NCBI GenBank assembly: GCA_016930015.1
Contig: JAFGHR010000109.1
Coordinates: 1 to 60,462 of the forward strand
Direction: 5' to 3'
Source of the DNA: Anaerolineae bacterium
GTDB lineage: Bacteria; Chloroflexota; Anaerolineae; Aggregatilineales; Aggregatilineaceae
Length of the DNA stretch: 60,462 nt
Below are positions 9,462 to 18,699 of this stretch, one piece after another (the stretch's first letter is position 1; each line of letters begins with the position of its first letter). Position numbers and translations under genes: made by a program. The notes under the pieces were generated by a model. The model searched no databases, was not told where the DNA came from, and saw only the letters and a program-made list of their open reading frames with translations.

Positions 9462-9588
9462 CGCTCTCATCTTCCAGAAAACCTGACGGAATTGGCACCT
9501 TTCTTGCCCAGCAGAAACGCCTGAACCGGAAAAGGAGGTTGCCGCGACTTCACGGGGCCGTTCCCTCTGTCGCTCTGGATAAGAGTGT
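9462..9588 (-). promoter_or_regulatory. SAM-I (S-box) riboswitch
   Basis: The minus strand shows the S-box core in order: P1 5' strand CTCTTATC, then CAGAG, GAGGGA, GGCCC, GAAG, CGGCAACC, GGTGCCAATTCC, and the P1 3' strand GATGAGAG. CTCTTATC (9578-9585) pairs with GATGAGAG (9464-9471). These are the invariant blocks of the SAM-I family that controls methionine and SAM genes, and the element lies directly upstream of metK. Confidence 0.96.
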
Positions 9589-9618
9589 TTCCAGGTACAT
9601 CCAATTGTTGTGCGCAGG

Positions 9619-9647
9619 ATCATATCACCGCTGTGAGCGCATGTCAA
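9619..9647 (-). promoter_or_regulatory. Sigma-70-type promoter of the metK riboswitch transcript
   Basis: TTGACA (9642-9647) and TATGAT (9619-9624) on the minus strand with a 17-base spacer. Transcription would begin near 9612, a few dozen bases before the riboswitch. The 543-base stretch 9311-9853 is otherwise accounted for by this promoter, the riboswitch, its terminator and the divergent promoter at 9763. Confidence 0.85.
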
Positions 9648-9762
9648 CATGATTTCACCCGTCGCATCACCACCATGTTATTAAGCGCTTGCCCAACGAG
9701 GCAAAAGAAACGGGTGGCGGCGTATCACCACCAGATACGATCTGCTGAATCCGGTTTAACGA

Positions 9763-9771
9763 TGTTATAAT
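9763..9771 (+). promoter_or_regulatory. Extended -10 promoter for the HAD phosphatase gene
   Basis: TGTTATAAT is a perfect TATAAT with an upstream TGn extension. No clear -35 is present. Transcription would start near 9778, about 75 bases before the chosen start codon. Confidence 0.55.
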
Positions 9772-9853
9772 CCCTGTGTAATTTGACCATTCGATCTGAT
9801 CATGCGGCGTTATGTCTTCCACACCAGGCGCACGTTTACCCAACACGAGGCTT

Positions 9854-10663
9854 ATGAGCATCCAACTTGACACTGTACGCGCGGTTGTTCTCGATATGGA
9901 CGGGGTGCTGTGGCGCGGCGGCGAGCCGCTGCCCGGCGTAGCTGAGTTTTTCGTTTTTCTGACAGAACAAGGGATTCCGTTTACGCTGGCCACCAACAAC
10001 AGCACAAAAACCGTAGACGCGTATGTCGAGCGTCTAAACAACGCCGGTGTGCCTGCCAATCCGGAACAGATCATCACGTCCGCGGTAGCCACAGCGGATT
10101 ATATCGCCCACCATTATCCTGTCGATACGCCGGTATACGTGATCGGTGAAACGGGGATTCGCCGGGTTCTGGCCGAGCTTGGTTACCGCCATGATCCCGA
10201 CAATGCCCAGGTCGTTGTGGTCGGTCTTGACTTTAAGGTCACATACGACATGCTCAAGATCGCTACACTGCGTATTCGCGGGGGAGCAGATTTTATCGGG
10301 ACCAACGGCGACCTGACATTCCCGATGCCCGAAGGCATGGTTCCCGGCAACGGCGCGTTCTTAGCCGCGTTACAGGCATCAACTGATGTCGCGCCGGTGG
10401 TAATCGGCAAGCCGGAAACAGCCATGTTTGAAGTCGCACTCAGCCGCATGCAGACTGCGCCCGAACACACCTTGATGATCGGTGACCGACTGGAAACCGA
10501 TATTCTCGGTGGGCAGCGTGCCGGACTACAAACAGCCCTGGTGCTGACAGGCATTACGACTGAGGAAGAATCTCGTACAGCCAGCATTCAGGCTGACGGC
10601 GTGTTTGACGATCTGGCAGCCCTGCATGCGGCCTGGGTCAGCAGTCTAAAACTGGCCGTTTGA
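9854..10663 (+). CDS. HAD-IIA family phosphatase (NagD-like)
   Basis: 269 residues from the ATG at 9854, with GAGG a few bases upstream; the frame also opens 14 codons earlier without a ribosome-binding site. HAD motif I is VVLDMDGVLW (nucleophile and general acid Asp), motif II is TLATNNSTK, and motif III/IV is IGKPETAMFE with MIGDRLETDILGG. The layout, with a C2-type cap between motifs II and III, matches the NagD / p-nitrophenyl-phosphatase branch. Cytoplasmic dephosphorylation of a small phosphorylated metabolite is likely; the natural substrate is not predictable. Confidence 0.92.
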   Translation: MSIQLDTVRAVVLDMDGVLWRGGEPLPGVAEFFVFLTEQGIPFTLATNNSTKTVDAYVERLNNAGVPANPEQIITSAVATADYIAHHYPVDTPVYVIGETGIRRVLAELGYRHDPDNAQVVVVGLDFKVTYDMLKIATLRIRGGADFIGTNGDLTFPMPEGMVPGNGAFLAALQASTDVAPVVIGKPETAMFEVALSRMQTAPEHTLMIGDRLETDILGGQRAGLQTALVLTGITTEEESRTASIQADGVFDDLAALHAAWVSSLKLAV

Positions 10664-10719
10664 CCGGCTCGACGGCTTGATCATCCCTGTTCAGTGTTGA
10701 TTGATGTTGGAGCAAAAAA

Positions 10720-11955
10720 ATGACAATTCGTTTCCGTAGCGTAACACTGTTCCTGGCGGTTATCCTGCTGTTCATCGTGTCTGCTGCCGTTAGTTTACAG
10801 GCAACCGCCCAGGATGATAACACCGCCGGTACACCGTCACCCGAAGCCGCCGGTGACACGGCGGCAAGTGTCGCTTCTTCCTCCGTTAACTGGACCGTCG
10901 AAAACCTGACGTTCACCAGTGATTACCCCGCCGGGTTTTCGTTCGAGGCCACGATCACCAGCAGCGCCGGGCCGCTTGAGCGGGCGCGCATCATCTGGTC
11001 ACACGCTCCCGGCACACAGCGCAGCCGCCCCGCCGAGATCGATGCTGACACCGGTATACTCACGGGCCGGTGGGACGCCAGCGGCGCGGATGCGGTGCCG
11101 CCCTGGGTTGGCGTTATTTATTATTGGGATGTGACCGACGTCGAAGGTAACGCGTTCCAGACCGAACCGCAGTATGTCGAATATGCGGACGATACCCGCG
11201 ACTGGGTGCGCAGCGAAAGCGACGACATTATCGTTTTCAGCCTGGACCTGCCCTCGGATATCAATGACCTGGCTGTGGATGCAATGGCCGAACAGCGCGA
11301 AAAATACCGCGCCGCCTGGGGCGATCTGCTGCCATACAAGCCGCGCGCGATCCTGTTTGGCAACCGTGAAGCCTGGAATGAATGGCAGATCACGTATGCC
11401 GACCCGCGGGTGATCGGCCTGACGGCGTCCGATTGGGGCGGCACCGTCCAGGTCGTGACCAACAGCGGCAATCTGTATCACCTGGCTTATGGAACCGTGC
11501 TGCACGAGGTGGGCCACCTCTACCAGTCATCATTCACGGTGATGGCAGCCGGAAGCTGGTTGATCGAGGGTGATGCCACGTTCTTTGAGATCGACCAGCA
11601 GTACGACTACGAAGGCCGGGTGCGCACCATGGCCGCCAATGGCGATTTGCCGGTGCTGCTCAACGGCTCCGGCCCCGGCGTCAGCGGTCGTAACGCCCGC
11701 GCCGGGTACGATATCGGTTATACCTTCTTCCGCTGGTTAGAGATCAACTACGGCCTGGAAGGTCACCGTGAACTGATCGAACTGCTCGACACCGGCATAG
11801 GACGCGTTGAGGCTATTGAAATCGTGACCGGTTTGTCCGGCGAGGAAGTCGAAAGCCGCTGGCGCGTGTGGTTGGGCGCTTCCCCGATTGTGCCGACTCT
11901 GCACCCCACGCCGACCATCTTTTTCTTCCCGACGGTGACGCCTTACGGGCAGTAG
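10720..11955 (+). CDS. Secreted zinc metallopeptidase, gluzincin (peptidase MA-like)
   Basis: 411 residues. A signal peptide (VTLFLAVILLFIVSAAVSLQATAQ) precedes a ~120-residue beta-rich region, then the catalytic domain with VLHEVGHLYQSS (HExxH, zinc ligands and catalytic Glu, ~residues 264-268) and WLIEGDATFFE supplying the third ligand Glu some 20 residues later. This is the gluzincin arrangement of the peptidase-MA superfamily. The C-terminus is a short Thr/Pro tail. GGAG lies 7 bases before the start. A strong terminator follows. The next gene encodes a related protein that has lost the HExxH. Confidence 0.85.
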   Translation: MTIRFRSVTLFLAVILLFIVSAAVSLQATAQDDNTAGTPSPEAAGDTAASVASSSVNWTVENLTFTSDYPAGFSFEATITSSAGPLERARIIWSHAPGTQRSRPAEIDADTGILTGRWDASGADAVPPWVGVIYYWDVTDVEGNAFQTEPQYVEYADDTRDWVRSESDDIIVFSLDLPSDINDLAVDAMAEQREKYRAAWGDLLPYKPRAILFGNREAWNEWQITYADPRVIGLTASDWGGTVQVVTNSGNLYHLAYGTVLHEVGHLYQSSFTVMAAGSWLIEGDATFFEIDQQYDYEGRVRTMAANGDLPVLLNGSGPGVSGRNARAGYDIGYTFFRWLEINYGLEGHRELIELLDTGIGRVEAIEIVTGLSGEEVESRWRVWLGASPIVPTLHPTPTIFFFPTVTPYGQ

Positions 11956-11990
11956 CTGCCGCACAGTGTCTTTCCCACGTTGATATCCCA

Positions 11991-12021
11991 CGCCCTGGTG
12001 AATCATCACCGGGGCGTTTTT
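11991..12021 (+). terminator. Rho-independent terminator after the metallopeptidase gene
   Basis: Arms 11991-12001 and 12006-12016 form an 11-bp stem (one G-T wobble) around a 4-base loop, followed by TTTTT. Confidence 0.9.
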
Positions 12022-12162
12022 GATCCGCGCGCCGGGATCGCGGCGACATGTGCCCCTGTAGAGCAGGGTGACACAACCGCGATCTGATGTTACGATCAGG
12101 CTGCTGCGGAATCTGAATTCCGTGGGTTCGAGAATCATCTATCTTACACCGGGAAGGACGTC

Positions 12163-13728
12163 ATGCGGGTGATACATACCATGCGTTGGCTCGTGCTGCT
12201 GGCCGCTGCGACAGGGCTGCTGGCTCCGTGGCATGTTTATGCCCAGGATGACGATCAACCGGCAGTGGGGCGCATCAAGTTTTACAGCACCGAAGTCTTG
12301 TTTCCGGCGGCGATCCGGTTTTTTGTCACCATCGAAACACCTATCGAACAGATCACATCCATCACGCTGACGCTGCGGCAGGAAAACGGCCTGCGTGAGA
12401 CGATTGTAATCGATCCACAGGCAACCCGGCGTGATGACAGCGTGGACGTGACGCGCCTGGTGTACACCTGGCCGTTTGGCGGTGATCCCAGCCCGGCATT
12501 TTTTGATTCACTCAACTATATGTGGCAGATTCAGCTCGCCAACAACCCGGAACAGCTCCGGGTGGCGGATGAAGTGCTTGTTCAGGACAGCGCACACCCG
12601 CTGTGGCATACTGCCGGTGAGCCGCCGCTGATCCTGCACTGGTATAACGACGACCTGGCGGGAAACCTGATCCAGAGCGAAGTCATGGCCGCTTACAGCG
12701 CGATCACGCAGCGAGCCGGACGCACTCCGTTTTTCCGCTTCGCCATCTACGATGCAGGCGCGCCGCTCTGCCAAAAAGCCAAAGACCCCGACAGCGAACA
12801 AAGTCTATCGGTGGTTATATCGTCCGTGGATAAAATGCAGTTCCCCTGCGCGGCAGAGGATTTCGAACGGGCGTATGCGGCTGGCGGCTTGATCTTTTTA
12901 CCGCGCCAGTCGATGGGTTACACCGAACTGCAAGATCAACTGATCACCATCATGGCCCGGCGTACCTACCGCGATCTCTGGCAGGCTCGCATGCTGCCAG
13001 CCTGGTTTGAGAACGGGCTGGCGTTGTTATTCCGGCTGCGCCCGAACTACGGCGATCTCGAACTGGCACGCGCGGCGGCCCGGACGGATATGTTGTATAC
13101 GCTGGATGATCTCAACGTGCCGCTGCCGGACGAAGCTACGTTTCAGCAGCGGGCCTTGTGGGATGCGCAAAGTTACCTGTTCGCGCTGTACCTGGCCGAA
13201 CGTTTCGGCGCCGATATGCCGTTTGATCTCGCGCTGGCGGTCATGGATTATGACGGTGGTTTCGAAGACGCGCTGATCGCCCTGACCGGGGAACAGGCGG
13301 ATACACTCTGGGCTGATGTGGTCAACCGGTGGCTGGTTTCAGAAGCAGCCGATCGCGCTGTGGGTTGGAGTCCTTACGTGGCGGTCACGCCTACGCCAAC
13401 GGCTACCCCGACCGCGACCGCCATCCCGCCGACATTCACACCGTCGTTTACACCCACATTTACACTCACACCTACGTCAACGTTTCCCGGTGACCAGGTG
13501 CCAACCGTGGTCGTGATGCGTACCACGCCCACATGGTCCAGGCCGCCGACCAACACACCGCTGCCGCCGGGCAGCCTGCCCACTGCGATCATGCATACAC
13601 CGGCCCCGGCTGCGGCTTCGGGTGACAGCGATAATACCCTGTCACCGTCCACCGGCATACTGGCTATCATTGCCGCCGTGGGGGCAGCATTGGTGCTGCT
13701 GGGCGCTGGTTCGCTGCGCCGCCGGTAA
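12163..13728 (+). CDS. Secreted, membrane-anchored peptidase-MA-like protein lacking the active site
   Basis: 521 residues. A signal peptide (WLVLLAAATGLLAPWHVYA) is followed by a domain that lines up with the neighbouring metallopeptidase: beta-rich N-terminal part, then PAWFENGLALLFRL where the neighbour has SWLIEGDATFFE, and a matching C-terminal helical part (LTGEQADTLWADVVNRWL against LSGEEVESRWRVWL). Where the neighbour has HEVGH this protein reads IMARR, so no zinc site remains; the downstream Glu is kept. A Thr/Pro-rich stalk and a C-terminal membrane helix ending in RRR anchor it to the cell surface. GGGAAGGA precedes the ATG. It is probably a binding or structural protein rather than an enzyme. 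Confidence 0.75.
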   Translation: MRVIHTMRWLVLLAAATGLLAPWHVYAQDDDQPAVGRIKFYSTEVLFPAAIRFFVTIETPIEQITSITLTLRQENGLRETIVIDPQATRRDDSVDVTRLVYTWPFGGDPSPAFFDSLNYMWQIQLANNPEQLRVADEVLVQDSAHPLWHTAGEPPLILHWYNDDLAGNLIQSEVMAAYSAITQRAGRTPFFRFAIYDAGAPLCQKAKDPDSEQSLSVVISSVDKMQFPCAAEDFERAYAAGGLIFLPRQSMGYTELQDQLITIMARRTYRDLWQARMLPAWFENGLALLFRLRPNYGDLELARAAARTDMLYTLDDLNVPLPDEATFQQRALWDAQSYLFALYLAERFGADMPFDLALAVMDYDGGFEDALIALTGEQADTLWADVVNRWLVSEAADRAVGWSPYVAVTPTPTATPTATAIPPTFTPSFTPTFTLTPTSTFPGDQVPTVVVMRTTPTWSRPPTNTPLPPGSLPTAIMHTPAPAAASGDSDNTLSPSTGILAIIAAVGAALVLLGAGSLRRR

Positions 13729-13830
13729 GGCTACGCCATAAAAATAATTACCCCATCCCCCACAACCCCTTCCCTAAGGGAAGGGGAGCAAGGGCGAATA
13801 AACGGGAGATTTATTTTCCTGGCTCAACCT
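13729..13830 (+). repeat. Dispersed repeat, copy A, with internal palindrome
   Basis: Starts right after the preceding stop codon. Its first 22 bases (GGCTACGCCATAAAAATAAT plus TA) are identical to a minus-strand element ending at 36914, and its last ~27 bases (from GGGAGAT at 13804) match the end of that element at about 23 positions. Between them copy A carries an extra block with a perfect palindrome, CCCCTTCCC-TAA-GGGAAGGGG (13766-13786), that the other copy lacks. It precedes rlmN in the same orientation. Confidence 0.75.
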
Positions 13831-13860
13831 AACAACCTATCAACTACGAACAGGACAAAA

Positions 13861-14946
13861 ATGGTGTCACTACAGTCGATCTACGATCTAACGCTTGCCG
13901 AACTGACCGCCGTGTTCAAAACCTGGGATCAGCCCGCCTACCGCGCTCGCCAGGTGTGGGACTGGCTGTACCATCACAAGGTCACCGGCTTTGATGCCAT
14001 GACCAACCTGCCGCAGCCGCTGCGCGAACGGCTGCAAACCGGTTTTCAGATCGGCAGCCTGGAACCCGTCACCGAGCTGCGCTCGTCAGACCGGCACACG
14101 GTCAAGCGGCTGCTGCGCCTGCCAGACGGCCAGTTGATCGAAAGTGTGCTCATGGAGTACAACGACAACCGGCAAACCGCTTGCATCAGCACGCAGGCGG
14201 GCTGCGCGATGGGCTGCGTATTTTGCGCGACGGGCCAAATGGGGTTTGTGCGCCACCTGACCGCGGGTGAGATCGTGGAGCAGGCGCTGTTATTTGCCCG
14301 GCAGCTTGAAGCCGAGGGCAGCCGCCTGAGCAACGTCGTGTTAATGGGCATGGGCGAACCGCTGCACAATTACGACGCCACGCTGGCAGCTATCGCCCGG
14401 CTCAACGACCCTGACGGGTTGAACATCGGCCAGCGGCATATCACGCTCAGCACGGTCGGGATGGTGCCGGAAATACGCCGTTTCGCCGATGAAAAACTCC
14501 AGGTAGGGCTGGCGATCAGCCTGCACGCGGCTACCAACGAAGAACGCACCCGCCTGCTGCCCGTCAACCGGCGCTGGCCCCTGGCCGAACTTAAGGACGC
14601 CGTCCGTTATTACATCACCCAGACCGGGCGGCGTGTCACATTCGAATGGGCTTTGATCGCCAGGCAAAATGATACAGTCGAGCAGGCGAATGCCCTGGGA
14701 AACCTGCTGCACGGCTTAAAATGTCATGTCAACCTGATCCCGCTCAATCCAACCGAAGATTACGCAGGCCGTCCATCGAACCCGGTCCACGTGAAAGCGT
14801 TTCAGGCTGCGCTGGAATCACACGGGATCAGCAGCACGATCCGCGTGCGGCGGGGAATCGACATTCAGGCGGGCTGCGGTCAGCTCAAATCCGAGCGGCT
14901 GCGCCAGGAACAGACCAATCACAACACGGGCGATGGTGAATCCTGA
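13861..14946 (+). CDS. rlmN: Dual-specificity 23S rRNA (A2503-C2) / tRNA (A37-C2) methyltransferase, radical SAM
   Basis: 361 residues, the normal length. The radical-SAM cluster motif CxxxCxxC is seen in GCAMGCVFCATGQMGF (~residues 117-124), followed by GEIVEQALLFARQL and VVLMGMGEPLHNYD. The C-terminal RGIDIQAGCGQLKSE carries the second catalytic Cys characteristic of RlmN. It methylates A2503 of 23S rRNA at C2 and in many bacteria also A37 of some tRNAs. A weak AGGA lies before the ATG. The dispersed repeat at 13729-13830 occupies its upstream region. Confidence 0.96.
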   Translation: MVSLQSIYDLTLAELTAVFKTWDQPAYRARQVWDWLYHHKVTGFDAMTNLPQPLRERLQTGFQIGSLEPVTELRSSDRHTVKRLLRLPDGQLIESVLMEYNDNRQTACISTQAGCAMGCVFCATGQMGFVRHLTAGEIVEQALLFARQLEAEGSRLSNVVLMGMGEPLHNYDATLAAIARLNDPDGLNIGQRHITLSTVGMVPEIRRFADEKLQVGLAISLHAATNEERTRLLPVNRRWPLAELKDAVRYYITQTGRRVTFEWALIARQNDTVEQANALGNLLHGLKCHVNLIPLNPTEDYAGRPSNPVHVKAFQAALESHGISSTIRVRRGIDIQAGCGQLKSERLRQEQTNHNTGDGES

Positions 14947-14982
14947 CCACCGCCGATAGTGAATGAGGCACACATCACCACC

Positions 14983-15228
14983 ATGTATATCACCGTTCAC
15001 TTTCTCGCCAGCCTGAGTACAGCCGCCGGTACGGCTGAATGTATGTTCAAAATCCCCGACGGCGCGACTCTTGACCAGGCGATTGCACGCCTTGTGCAGC
15101 GCTACCCGCATTTACACGGGCGCGAAGCGGGCTGGCACCTGGCGATCAACAAAATACACGCCGGGGCTGATACCGTGCTGCATCCTGGCGACAGCATCTC
15201 GATTTTTCCGTATATTGGGGGAGGTTGA
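14983..15228 (+). CDS. MoaD/ThiS family ubiquitin-like sulfur carrier
   Basis: About 81 residues from MYITVHFLASL; an in-frame ATG 8 codons earlier is the alternative and neither has a clear ribosome-binding site. The beta-grasp pattern is recognisable: GATLDQAIARLVQRYP in the middle, LHPGDSISIFPYIGGG at the end. The C-terminal Gly-Gly is the thiocarboxylation site used by MoaD and ThiS. No molybdopterin or thiamin gene is adjacent, so the pathway cannot be assigned. It lies 36 bases after rlmN and may be co-transcribed. Confidence 0.8.
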   Translation: MYITVHFLASLSTAAGTAECMFKIPDGATLDQAIARLVQRYPHLHGREAGWHLAINKIHAGADTVLHPGDSISIFPYIGGG

Positions 15229-15285
15229 GGATCACACCAAACCAGCCGACCGCCGGTGATCGCGCTAAATCTTCGCCCCAGCGGG

Positions 15286-18200
15286 TTATACCGGTATGCG
15301 GAACCCAAACAGGCTGCCCCGGCCCGGCTCGCTGTCCACGTAAACACTGCCCTGGTGATATTCTACCGCGGCCTTGACCACCGACAGCCCTACTCCCCAG
15401 CCGGGAATGTGCCGATCCTTATCCTGTTGGGCGCGGTAAAACAGGTCAAACAGTTCGTGCTGCTGGTCAAGGGGAATACCAATACCGTTATCTTCGACTT
15501 CGATCACAACATTGGGTCTGCTGCCGTAATCTTTCACCAGCGCCCGGACCGTGATCACGCCACCGGCGGGCGTGTATTTGATCGCGTTGCCGAACAGGTT
15601 GGCAAGCGCTTGTTGGAGCCGCACCGGGTCGCCGCGTATGGCTGGCAGGTCAGGCGAACATTCGACAGACACCGTTTGATTCTTGGCTTCGGCTTCAACA
15701 AGCATCTGTTGAATCGTATGGCTGATCACGTCACACCACAAAACAGGTTCGGCCACTCTGTGCCGCGCTTCGATACGTTCCAGTGACAGAATATCGGTCA
15801 CGATCTGTTCGATCTCATCCAGCGCATGGCGAATGACTGTGATGTACTGCTGCTGTTCCCTGCCCAGCGCCGGATCGATCCGCTTCTCAAGCATTTCGAC
15901 AAACCCCCTGGTGCGGGCCAGGGGATTACGCAGATCGTGGGAGGCCATGCGGATCATCTCCGACTTGATCCGCTCAAGTTCTTGAATGTCGGCAAACAAG
16001 GTCGCCTGTTCGAGCGCAATCGCAGCCTGGTTAGCCAGCGCCTGACACATTTTAACACGATCGGATATGTGTGTCCCGTTGGGGCTGCTGTCGCGGATCA
16101 CGGCAAACAGGGTCAAACGCCCTTTGCTGAACGACGGTACAATAATGGCCGTATGCACGGCTTCGATAAACGCCGTATCATGGAAAACACCGCCCAATTC
16201 ATCCAGGGTCAACAACAACGGTTCCTGGCTGGTGATGGTCCGTTGCAGCACCGGCGTATCCAGGTCGATACGCTGGCCGCGATCCAGCCGGACTTCATGT
16301 ATGGGGATATCGCTGCGATAATAGGCCGCGCGTACCGTGCCGGTCTGTGTATTCGCGTCATAATCACAAATGATGGTGCTGGTCGCATGGGACACGTTCG
16401 TCATTTTATCCGCAAAACGACACAGGATTTCGTCCAGCTCTAAAGAGGACTGCAACGCCTGTCCGGCATCATACAGCGTCTGGAGCTGACTCACACGGTT
16501 CGCCAGTTCTCCCGCCTGGCGTTGGATCTCCTGATAGAGCCGGGAGTTCTCCAATGCAACCGCGGCCTGGTGAGCAAAAGGAGTTAACATATCGGCATGT
16601 TCGGGTTTGTAAGCGCCTGATCTGGCCGAGTCTAACGAGAAAAAGCCGATCACCTCGCCCCGTGCCACAATCGGCGTACCGATCCACGACACTACCCAGG
16701 CGGATTCGGGCCGCCTGATCCAGGCTGGCTCTGCGCGTGTATCCGCACAAACATACGGTTTTTTGGTTTCGAAGATACGTTGAAACAAGGGGATTTCGTC
16801 GAGCGCAAATGTGACCTGGTTGATTTGCTCACGCGTGGTGCCAAAAGCCTCGTAGCCAAAGTTATGCACGATACGAGCCTGATTGTCTTCTACCAGGGCA
16901 ATGTTCGCGGCGTCATAGGGTACTACACGCCGCACCTGTTCCAGCACCTGTTCCAGCACTTCGCGCCGGTCGAGTGTTGATGTGAGTACAGTCCCAACTT
17001 CCCGCAGCGTGTCGGCAATTTCACGCTCGCGGCGCAGTTTATCTTCGGCTCGCTGCCGCTCAATCGCAGCCCCCACACTGGCCGCCATGGTTTGTAGCGC
17101 GTTGATCTCATCACTGCGCCATTGACGTTCGTGGCAGCAGTCGTTGAACCCGATATAGCCCCAGTACGTCCCGCTGATAAAAATGGGGACAACCAACACC
17201 GAGAGCGTGTCATAGTCAGCCAGGACAGCCTGTTCACCGGGGGGTAAATCCTCAAACAGGCTGGATACAACGCCGCCGCCCGATAATATTTCGAACCAGC
17301 GCTGCAAACCGGTATCTTGCCACAGAATAGAATTGATGTTCATCACGCCCCGCCCGCGTAATGATAGAACCCGCCCCCATTCGAATCGAGCGCTCACCGC
17401 TTGTTCTGCGATATCGGGGTAGTTGTGATTTTCGAAAACGTAAATATAGTCCACGCCAACCGCTTCACCGAGGATAGCCAGCGCTTCACCTATCGCGGTT
17501 TCCTGCCGTCCCAGCGCCAGCAGGCAGTTTGTCGCACGCGTGACGCCTTCTAGCAGCAACGTTTGTTTTTGGAATTCGTCCTCAACCCGTTTCCGCTCGG
17601 TGATATCACGCCCGCTCGCTTGAATCTCGATGATTCGTCCGTCGTCATCCCGAATCGCATGCCCTTCCCAGGCCAGCCACCGACAGCCCTGCGCCGTTAT
17701 GGAGCGCATTTCAACATAGCTCCGGTACGGGGGCACCTCCAGTTTTTCCCTGGTTTTCTGGATATCAGGCAGGTCGTCGGGAAACACCAGCGGCATGAAT
17801 GGGCTGCCTAACAGTTGCTCGCGTGTTTTACCGTAAAATTTGCAGTAGGCTTCATTCACAAACGTAAAACAGCCATCCGGCGTCACACGAACGATCAAGC
17901 CCTGTTGTGATTCGATCAACCCCCGGTAGCGTTCTTCGCTTTCACGCAAGGCGACCGTAGCCCGGTACAGGTCGGTGATATCCCGCACCACGACCAACAC
18001 CTCGTCCTGGTCCATGGCGACAATACGCGCCTCATACTCATTACGTTCATTGTCTATCATCAGGTGATATTCGAGGTTTTCTGTTTGACCAGTGGTTAAC
18101 ACATGGTCAATAACTGCCATCGTTTGTGACGCAACTTCAACCGGCATAACGTCGTTGACTGTTTTGCCCAGAAACGCGTCAGGCGAGGCATACAACGGCA

Positions 18201-18699
18201 CATCAGCGGGTTTGTAATCAAGGTATGTGCCGTCCCGCCGTATCCGAAACAACAGGTCGGGGATCGCCTCGACCAGTGATTGAAACCGTTTCTGACTCTC
18301 CTGTAGATGAGGTTGTGAGTGTGCATCCGTGGCTGGTTGGCGACGGCGATCCCCCAGGTCACGCGCCACACACACCAGCCGGGAGTTTCCGCCCAACACG
18401 GCCAGACTCACACGCACATCCACCGGCAATGTGCTCCCGTCCGGCTGCACCAACGAGCACGTAAAACGGATATCGCCAGTATGGGTTACAGCTTCCAAGT
18501 GGTGAACGACAACGTCACGCCGCTCGCCAACAAACAAATCCGGCAGCGTCATCTGCGCCAGGTCATCAAGCGAACAACCGGCAGTCGTCTGCGCAGATTG
18601 GTTCGCATACACAATCCGGAAATCCTGCGAATCTGCGATCAGGACCATATCCCGCATCACATCGACTATCTCAGGCAGGAATTCTCGCCCCAAAACCAT
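15286..18699 (-). CDS. Multi-sensor histidine kinase: PAS x3, GAF x3, HisKA, HATPase
   Basis: 1137 residues with no membrane segment, so cytoplasmic. Three PAS-type domains occupy ~10-115, ~135-250 and ~262-375, the last ending in the usual DITERKRVEDEF. Three GAF domains follow (~390-550, ~575-725, ~750-895). The dimerisation/phosphoacceptor helix has MASHDLRNPLARTRGF (His ~920). The ATPase shows NLFGNAIKYTPAGG (N box), VEDNGIGIP (G1) and GWGVGLSVVKAA (G2). It should autophosphorylate in response to several small-molecule or redox inputs. No response regulator gene is adjacent, so its partner is elsewhere. The start ATG follows GGGGTGAGGG and has an in-frame TGA two codons upstream, fixing the frame. 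Confidence 0.95.
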   Translation of the reverse strand: MVLGREFLPEIVDVMRDMVLIADSQDFRIVYANQSAQTTAGCSLDDLAQMTLPDLFVGERRDVVVHHLEAVTHTGDIRFTCSLVQPDGSTLPVDVRVSLAVLGGNSRLVCVARDLGDRRRQPATDAHSQPHLQESQKRFQSLVEAIPDLLFRIRRDGTYLDYKPADVPLYASPDAFLGKTVNDVMPVEVASQTMAVIDHVLTTGQTENLEYHLMIDNERNEYEARIVAMDQDEVLVVVRDITDLYRATVALRESEERYRGLIESQQGLIVRVTPDGCFTFVNEAYCKFYGKTREQLLGSPFMPLVFPDDLPDIQKTREKLEVPPYRSYVEMRSITAQGCRWLAWEGHAIRDDDGRIIEIQASGRDITERKRVEDEFQKQTLLLEGVTRATNCLLALGRQETAIGEALAILGEAVGVDYIYVFENHNYPDIAEQAVSARFEWGRVLSLRGRGVMNINSILWQDTGLQRWFEILSGGGVVSSLFEDLPPGEQAVLADYDTLSVLVVPIFISGTYWGYIGFNDCCHERQWRSDEINALQTMAASVGAAIERQRAEDKLRREREIADTLREVGTVLTSTLDRREVLEQVLEQVRRVVPYDAANIALVEDNQARIVHNFGYEAFGTTREQINQVTFALDEIPLFQRIFETKKPYVCADTRAEPAWIRRPESAWVVSWIGTPIVARGEVIGFFSLDSARSGAYKPEHADMLTPFAHQAAVALENSRLYQEIQRQAGELANRVSQLQTLYDAGQALQSSLELDEILCRFADKMTNVSHATSTIICDYDANTQTGTVRAAYYRSDIPIHEVRLDRGQRIDLDTPVLQRTITSQEPLLLTLDELGGVFHDTAFIEAVHTAIIVPSFSKGRLTLFAVIRDSSPNGTHISDRVKMCQALANQAAIALEQATLFADIQELERIKSEMIRMASHDLRNPLARTRGFVEMLEKRIDPALGREQQQYITVIRHALDEIEQIVTDILSLERIEARHRVAEPVLWCDVISHTIQQMLVEAEAKNQTVSVECSPDLPAIRGDPVRLQQALANLFGNAIKYTPAGGVITVRALVKDYGSRPNVVIEVEDNGIGIPLDQQHELFDLFYRAQQDKDRHIPGWGVGLSVVKAAVEYHQGSVYVDSEPGRGSLFGFRIPV

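Noticed and set aside
8468..9652. 394-residue plus-strand frame opposite metK.
   Set aside because: Antisense shadow of metK and its riboswitch.
13741..13800. Palindrome after the dead peptidase gene considered as a plain terminator.
   Set aside because: No T-run follows, and the surrounding sequence recurs at 36838-36914, so a dispersed repeat explains it better.
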